Shown: positions 59,415 to 64,000 of the stretch, in pieces | Layout of the letters: every line of letters begins with the position of its first letter | How positions within the stretch are numbered: the stretch's first letter is position 1 | Assembly (NCBI GenBank): GCA_016125265.1 | Contig: WGMC01000036.1 | Coordinates: 1 to 64,000 of the forward strand | Origin: Planctomycetaceae bacterium | Lineage (GTDB): Bacteria; Planctomycetota; UBA1135; GCA-002686595 | DNA length: 64,000 bases | Direction: 5' to 3' | Translations under genes and position numbers: made by a program | Notes under the pieces: generated by a model | Seen by the model: the letters and a program-made list of their open reading frames with translations, nothing else | Database searches by the model: none | Told to the model about the DNA's origin: nothing

Positions 59415-61246
59415 TCCCCGCGTCCCCCGGCCGCCCGCCGGCGCATCTCTGCGGGAGAGTAGAGGCCCTCTTTCGGACCCGGGGCGGCCGCGCGCTCCTG
59501 GTCGTCACCTCGCGCGGCGCGGCGCTCGGCCAACTCCTCGTCGTCCATCCAATACCAGAAGCGCGGGAACTGTTCGTCGAGGAGATTGCCGGGGAAGCCG
59601 CCCAAACGCGGATTCACGATGTTCTGCGTGACGTACGAGTAGATCGGCAGGATGGGCAGTTCGTCCATCAGGATGCGCTCGGCCTCCTCCAACTGGGCGC
59701 GCCGGACGGCCGGGTCGACCTCGTACTTCGACTTCTCGATCAACTCGTCGTACCGGGCGTCGCCCCAGCCGGTTTTGTTGTTCTCGCCGCCCGTCACGAA
59801 CAGGTCGAGGAACGTGTTGGGGTCGATGTAGTCGCCTATCCACGCCGAGCGCGACACGTCGAAGTTGAGGTTGCTCTGGGTGTCGAGGTACACCTTCCAT
59901 TCCTGGTTCAGCAGCTTGGCATCCACGCCCAAGACCCGCTTCCACGTGTCCGCAACGACCTCGGCGATGTCCCGGTGGGTCTCGCTGGTGTTGTAGTGCA
60001 GCTCGATGGTGGGGAAGTCGCGCCCTCCACTGCCATAACCCAACTCGGCGAAGATGCGTTTCGCCTCCTCCTGGTCCTGCGTTAGGGCGGCGGCGTAGTC
60101 GAGCGCGCCGTCCTTGCCCGCGTGGTCGAGTTCCTGCGGTGTGTAACCCTCCATGCCGAATGGCACGAGGGAGTACCAGGGGCGCTGCCCGGACTTGACG
60201 ATTTTGTCGGTGATGGCGCGCCGGTCGATGGCCAGGGCCAGGGCGCGGCGGATGCGTTTGTCCGCGAGGTGGGGGCGTGTGGTGTTGATGCGGAAGAAGT
60301 AGCTGCCGAAGTAGGGTGTGGGGTCGAAGTCTTCGCGCGGCAACAGACGCGGCACGAGGGACGCGGGCACCAGGTTGATCCAATCCACTTCGCCGGAGAG
60401 GTACAGGTTGAGCCCCGTCATGTACGACTCGATCGCGAGCGCGTCGATCGTGCGCAGGGCCACCTCGTCCGCGGCCCAGTAGTCCTCGTTCTTGACCAAG
60501 CGGATGCGGTCGTTGACACGCCGTTCGGCGACGCGGAACGGGCCGTTCGTGACCAGGCGCTCGGGCCGCAGCCACTCGAACTGCCAGGTGTCCGGGAACT
60601 GCGCCTTGGCCTCCTCGAGGTTGCGCCGGTTCACCGGATAGAGCGGGTAGAAGGCCGTCAGTTGCAAGAAGAAGGGGGTGGGCGCGGCGAGCTTCACCTC
60701 CAAGATCTGTTCGTCCAGGGCCCGGATGCCGACCGTGTCGAACGAACGGCGCGGCGCGCCGTCCTGGCCGACGTCCGTGCTGTAGGCCTCGGCGCCCTCC
60801 ACGTACCAAAGTTGGTAGGCGTACTCGGCGGCCGTGCGCGGGTCCAGGAAACGCTGCCACGAGTACACGAAGTCGTGGGCGGTCACCGGATCGCCATTGG
60901 TCCAGCGGGCCCCGCGTCGGATGTGGAAGGTGTAGGTGAGGCCATCCGGGCTGACCTCCCAGCGCTCGGCCATGCCCGGCAGGGCCTCGAGCGTCTCCGG
61001 GTGCTTGATGGTCAAACCCTCGAAGATCGCCCGCAGGATGCGGCCCTCCGGCACCCCCGTCACCGTCGCCGGGTCGAGGGTGGAGATCTCGGTCGAGTTG
61101 TTGAACACCATGTCCGCCCGCTCGATGCGCGCCGCGGACAGGGCCCGCAGCACCACCACGAGGAGGCCGCCGACCAAAACCAGGGCGATGCCTTGGCGCC
61201 ACCACAGTCCCCATCTCCCTCGCCCCATCGGCGGCATCGTACGCAC
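59411..61246 (-). CDS. oppA: Peptide ABC transporter substrate-binding protein
   Basis: 611-residue family-5 extracellular solute-binding protein. The N-terminal helix (IALVLVGGLLVVVLRAL) lacks a lipobox, so it is membrane-anchored or cleaved. Core motifs: NNSTEISTLDPATVTGVPEG, WEVSPDGLTYTFHIRRGARW, DPVTAHDFVYSWQR, FDPTPYFGSYFFRINTTRP, VRRALALAIDR-like and WIGDYIDPNTFLDLF, as in OppA. A C-terminal charged tail of about 40 residues is unusual. GTG 61246 gives the longest product; ATGs at 61237 and 61228 are equally possible. First gene of the nine-gene unit, divergent from a second SBP. Confidence 0.88.
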   Translation of the reverse strand: MRTMPPMGRGRWGLWWRQGIALVLVGGLLVVVLRALSAARIERADMVFNNSTEISTLDPATVTGVPEGRILRAIFEGLTIKHPETLEALPGMAERWEVSPDGLTYTFHIRRGARWTNGDPVTAHDFVYSWQRFLDPRTAAEYAYQLWYVEGAEAYSTDVGQDGAPRRSFDTVGIRALDEQILEVKLAAPTPFFLQLTAFYPLYPVNRRNLEEAKAQFPDTWQFEWLRPERLVTNGPFRVAERRVNDRIRLVKNEDYWAADEVALRTIDALAIESYMTGLNLYLSGEVDWINLVPASLVPRLLPREDFDPTPYFGSYFFRINTTRPHLADKRIRRALALAIDRRAITDKIVKSGQRPWYSLVPFGMEGYTPQELDHAGKDGALDYAAALTQDQEEAKRIFAELGYGSGGRDFPTIELHYNTSETHRDIAEVVADTWKRVLGVDAKLLNQEWKVYLDTQSNLNFDVSRSAWIGDYIDPNTFLDLFVTGGENNKTGWGDARYDELIEKSKYEVDPAVRRAQLEEAERILMDELPILPIYSYVTQNIVNPRLGGFPGNLLDEQFPRFWYWMDDEELAERRAARGDDQERAAAPGPKEGLYSPAEMRRRAAGGRGE

Positions 61247-61464
61247 CGGGGTGCCGCCGTCCCCGGCCTTCGCCTTTCCATACCGGGACGTTGCAAGCGC
61301 TGGGTTGCGCGCGACGAGATCGCCCGGAGTTCGCCCGCCGGGACCCGGGAATGTGTCCCCCGGGGCGGGGGGCGTGGCTATCCTGGGCCGACTGGTCCCG
61401 CGGCACCGTCCCTGGCGGTCCGCGGTCGCCCTCGCTCCCTTCTACCCACCCCCGCAGCGAACCC

Positions 61465-63885
61465 ATGACCCACGTGCAAGGGCTCCGTTCCACCGTCGCC
61501 TGGTCCTCCTTGGCCGCGCTTCTGCTCGCCGGGACGTCCTGCTCGACCGAGAACTGGACGGCGCCCCAGGCCGCGCCGCAGACCGCGGCCCCCGCACGGC
61601 GCGCCGTGGACACGGACACGGTGGCCCGGCTGACCGAGGCCCTCACGCTGGTGATGGAGGAGCGCGACCTTTGGGTGCTCGAGGTCGAGGACGAGGAAGC
61701 GGGCCTGCGGCTCTCCCTGGACCGCCGCGGCAGCGCCGCCCCGGCCATGGTCATGGCGCCCGCCGGCACGGGATCGGCGGCAAGCGGGCCGGCGGCAACC
61801 GGGCCGTCGGCAAGCGGGCCCGCGGCGGGGACGTCGGCTGGACCGGCGACGGCTTCTGGTCCGAAGGCTGCTGCTCCGGCGAAACCCCGTGCCAGCACCG
61901 AAAGCCCGACCGCCGCGGCCAAAGGGGGCGACATGGCCGCCGGCCCGAAAGCGGCCATCGCGGACGAGTTCCACCCGGACAACGTCCTGCGCGCGGACGG
62001 CACACGCGCCGAGGCACCGGCGCCCGTCTACGGCGGGCGCGTGATCGTGCACCTGTCGTCGCTGCCGAAACACATGAACTACGTGACCGAGAACTCGGCG
62101 GTCACGCGGCGCATGCTGTACGAAACCCACGAGACCCTGCTGCACCAGGACTGGGAGTTCCACGACCTGCGGCCGCGGGTCGCCGAGGGGTACACGGTTG
62201 AGGACATCCTGGTCCTGCAGCCGGGCGTCGAGGAGTCGTACCCACAGGCAAAGGCCCTGAAGGTGCGCCCGCTCGACTTCACCGCGCCCTTCGACGGGTT
62301 CGTGTTGTTCGGCCAGGTCGAGAAGACGGGCGGTGGTTGGCGCGTCCAGCCCCAATCGGAGGGCGGCAGCGCCTTGAGCGGGCCCGTGGTGGTGCCGGAG
62401 GCGGACACGCTGGCCGTCGAGCTAGGCGCCGTCGTGACGATGCAACTGCGCGAGGGTGTGCGCTGGCAACCCGCGAAGGGTGACGCCGACGGACGCGCGT
62501 ACGACATCCGCGATCAGTTCGTGGACGCCCGCGACGTGTACTTCTCGTGGTTGCTCTACCAGAACCCGGAAGTCAACTGCGACGAGAAGCGCTTCCAGTT
62601 CGTCAAGTTCCCCGACTGCGAAGTGCTGGGTCCGCTCGAACTGCGGTTCTTCTGCCAGGAACAGTACTTCCAGTCGCTGACGACCCTGGGCACGTCGCTG
62701 ACGATCCTGCCCTCGCACCTCTACGACTTGTCGGACCCCGACAACCCCTGGCACAACCCCAACGCGGACTCCTCGGAACAGGCGCTCCACATCAACGAGA
62801 ATCCGCACAACCAGCTCTGGATCGGTGTGGGGCCGTACCAGGTCACGGAGTGGAGCCAGCAGTACGTGGAGGCCAAGCGCTACCCGGGCTACTTCAATCC
62901 CGACGACGGCGGCTACGTCGACGTGATCCGTTGGCGCTACATCGCGGACGACAACACGGCGTTCTCCGCGGTGCTGAACCGCGAACTCGACTTCTTCGAA
63001 CGTGTCAAGACGTCGGACTACTTCGGCGCAGGGACCGAGCGCAAAGAGTTCACGGACCACTACTACAAGGGTTACAAGTACCTCGGCACCTACGGTTACA
63101 CGGGCTGGAACACCCACCGGGACTACCTTTCGGACAAACGTGTGCGCCAGGCCCTGGCCCACGCGTTCCCGTTCGACGAGTACCTGCGCACCGCGTACCA
63201 GAACCTGGCGCGGCAGGTGACGGGGCCGTTCCCGTACGCGTCAGAGGCGTACGACCACAGCGTCGAAGCCTTCCCACTCGACTACGACCGCGCGCGTGAG
63301 CTGCTCGAAGAAGCCGGCTTCTTCGACACGGACGGCAACGGCATCGTCGACCGGGACGGGTGGGACCTCGTGATCGAGTTCATGATGCCGTCGGGCAACG
63401 ACGCGTCCCGCTCCCTGGGCCTCACCATGCAGGAGAACTTCGGACGCATCGGCGTCAAGGTGGAGTTCGCCGCGATGGAGTGGGCGACGTTCCTCGATCG
63501 GATGAAAAAGCGCGAGTTCGACGGCGTCAACCTGGCCTGGGTGCCGCCGCTCGAAAGCGATCCCGAGCAGATCTGGCACAGCCGCTGGGGCCAGCCCGAC
63601 GTGGAGAGCTCCAACAACTCCGGCCTGCGGGATCCGGTCGTCGACGAAATGATCCTGCGCGGCACACGCGAGTTGGACCACAAAAAACGCCAGGCGATCT
63701 GGCGCGAGATGCACGCGTATCTGTACGAGCTGCAGCCCTACCTCTTCGGCTACAACGTGCCGCAGAAGTTCGCGATGTCGAAACGCATCCGCGGCTTCCA
63801 GACCTTCGCCATCGACCCGGGGTACGAAATCCGCCGCTGGCACTTCACCAGCCTCGACGAGCCTGGCACACGACCCACGCGCTGA
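61465..63885 (+). CDS. Peptide ABC transporter substrate-binding lipoprotein
   Basis: 806-residue family-5 solute-binding protein, about 250 longer than usual. The signal WSSLAALLLAGTSC suggests a lipoprotein. Residues about 30-170 hold a helix predicted to coil (VARLTEALTLVMEERDLWVL) and an Ala/Gly/Ser/Pro-rich linker. The binding core starts at GGRVIVHLSSLPKHMNYV and has VTMQLREGVRWQPAKGD, DARDVYFSWLLYQNP, VGPYQVTEWSQQYVEAKRYP, DKRVRQALAHAFPFDEYL and LLEEAGFFDTDGNGIVDRDG. The genes downstream begin a second permease set. Confidence 0.87.
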   Translation: MTHVQGLRSTVAWSSLAALLLAGTSCSTENWTAPQAAPQTAAPARRAVDTDTVARLTEALTLVMEERDLWVLEVEDEEAGLRLSLDRRGSAAPAMVMAPAGTGSAASGPAATGPSASGPAAGTSAGPATASGPKAAAPAKPRASTESPTAAAKGGDMAAGPKAAIADEFHPDNVLRADGTRAEAPAPVYGGRVIVHLSSLPKHMNYVTENSAVTRRMLYETHETLLHQDWEFHDLRPRVAEGYTVEDILVLQPGVEESYPQAKALKVRPLDFTAPFDGFVLFGQVEKTGGGWRVQPQSEGGSALSGPVVVPEADTLAVELGAVVTMQLREGVRWQPAKGDADGRAYDIRDQFVDARDVYFSWLLYQNPEVNCDEKRFQFVKFPDCEVLGPLELRFFCQEQYFQSLTTLGTSLTILPSHLYDLSDPDNPWHNPNADSSEQALHINENPHNQLWIGVGPYQVTEWSQQYVEAKRYPGYFNPDDGGYVDVIRWRYIADDNTAFSAVLNRELDFFERVKTSDYFGAGTERKEFTDHYYKGYKYLGTYGYTGWNTHRDYLSDKRVRQALAHAFPFDEYLRTAYQNLARQVTGPFPYASEAYDHSVEAFPLDYDRARELLEEAGFFDTDGNGIVDRDGWDLVIEFMMPSGNDASRSLGLTMQENFGRIGVKVEFAAMEWATFLDRMKKREFDGVNLAWVPPLESDPEQIWHSRWGQPDVESSNNSGLRDPVVDEMILRGTRELDHKKRQAIWREMHAYLYELQPYLFGYNVPQKFAMSKRIRGFQTFAIDPGYEIRRWHFTSLDEPGTRPTR

Positions 63886-63886
63886 A

Positions 63887-63904
63887 GGAGCGCCTTTGCG
63901 CTCC
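63887..63904 (+). terminator. Hairpin after the SBP gene
   Basis: GGAGCGC-CTTT-GCGCTCC, a perfect 7-bp stem 2 bases after the SBP stop and about 50 bases before the permease start. There is no T-tract. Hairpins here often stabilise the SBP mRNA or partly terminate, raising SBP over permease levels. Confidence 0.45.
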
Positions 63905-63951
63905 ACCCACTCGTCCCGCACCCCCTCGTACCCCGGCCCAAGGCATCCCCG

Positions 63952-64000
63952 TTGCTCTCGTTCCTTCTGCGCCGCTTGGCCCTGATGGTCCCGACCACCC
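63952..64000 (+). CDS. ABC transporter permease, OppB-like (N-terminus only)
   Basis: From TTG 63952 the frame reads LLSFLLRRLALMVPTT up to the window edge. This matches the start of DppB/OppB permeases (a short Phe-x-x-Arg-Arg-Leu motif then the first helix with a PT pair). It lies downstream of a solute-binding lipoprotein, as expected. Only 16 codons are visible. Confidence 0.6.
   Translation, partial: MLSFLLRRLALMVPTT

Noticed and set aside
1..64000. tRNA, rRNA, prophage or integrase genes
   Set aside because: None recognised on either strand; the repeats have no associated transposase in this window.

Overview
The window is 64 kb of very GC-rich DNA (about 70% by eye), densely packed with bacterial genes. 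Most start codons overlap the previous stop by 4 nt (ATGA, GTGA or TTGA). The gene content suggests a member of the Planctomycetota: an ECF-type sigma factor next to a membrane-anchored Ser/Thr kinase with a C-terminal formylglycine-generating-enzyme-like (FGE-like) domain, a sulfatase-superfamily lipoprotein, several secreted proteins of unknown function, and stand-alone biosynthetic operons. This assignment is an inference from gene content; no rRNA or tRNA was seen.

Layout. (1) 0.2-11.8 kb: proline dehydrogenase, CutA, a DASS/SLC13 carrier, and a run of polytopic glycosyltransferase-like membrane proteins around a sulfatase-like lipoprotein. (2) 12.1-17.5 kb: a tripartite efflux operon (TolC-like, MacA-like, split MacB ATPase and permease). 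(3) 17.5-18.05 kb: two copies of a palindrome-rich repeat carrying 17-bp tandem units. (4) 18.1-27.4 kb: ComM/YifB ATPase, three secreted or anchored proteins of unknown role, a CYTH protein, a dienoyl-CoA-reductase-like SDR, a CoA-semialdehyde dehydrogenase and a HEAT-like secreted protein. (5) 27.7-32.5 kb: ComEC, CoaD, an apparently exported RidA, and YchF. (6) 32.5-37.3 kb: a leftward signalling operon (sigma factor, kinase-FGE, two unknown genes). (7) 37.3-40.9 kb: a secreted beta-helix-like protein convergent with a DPP-IV-like peptidase. (8) 40.9-47.8 kb: a seven-gene histidine operon (hisG-C-B-H-F-AIE-D) with a HisA-HisI-HisE fusion. (9) 48.5-61.2 kb: one leftward nine-gene unit that joins an oligopeptide ABC transporter (SBP, OppB, OppC, OppD, OppF) to a GldA/F/G-type ABC-2 system plus a DUF4340-like protein. 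(10) 61.5-64 kb: a second peptide-binding lipoprotein and the start of its permease.

The most notable observation is upstream of hisG. A 41-codon frame contains six His codons within ten. It is followed by RNA segments that can form mutually exclusive 1:2, 2:3 and 3:4 helices, the last being an 11-bp perfect GC hairpin. This is the architecture of a ribosome-mediated his attenuator.

The second theme is three families of intergenic inverted-repeat elements (copies at 1, 17511, 17863, 26013, 27464, 31155 and 48204). They lie at the 3' ends of genes, and four genes have their TAG stop codon inside an element terminus.
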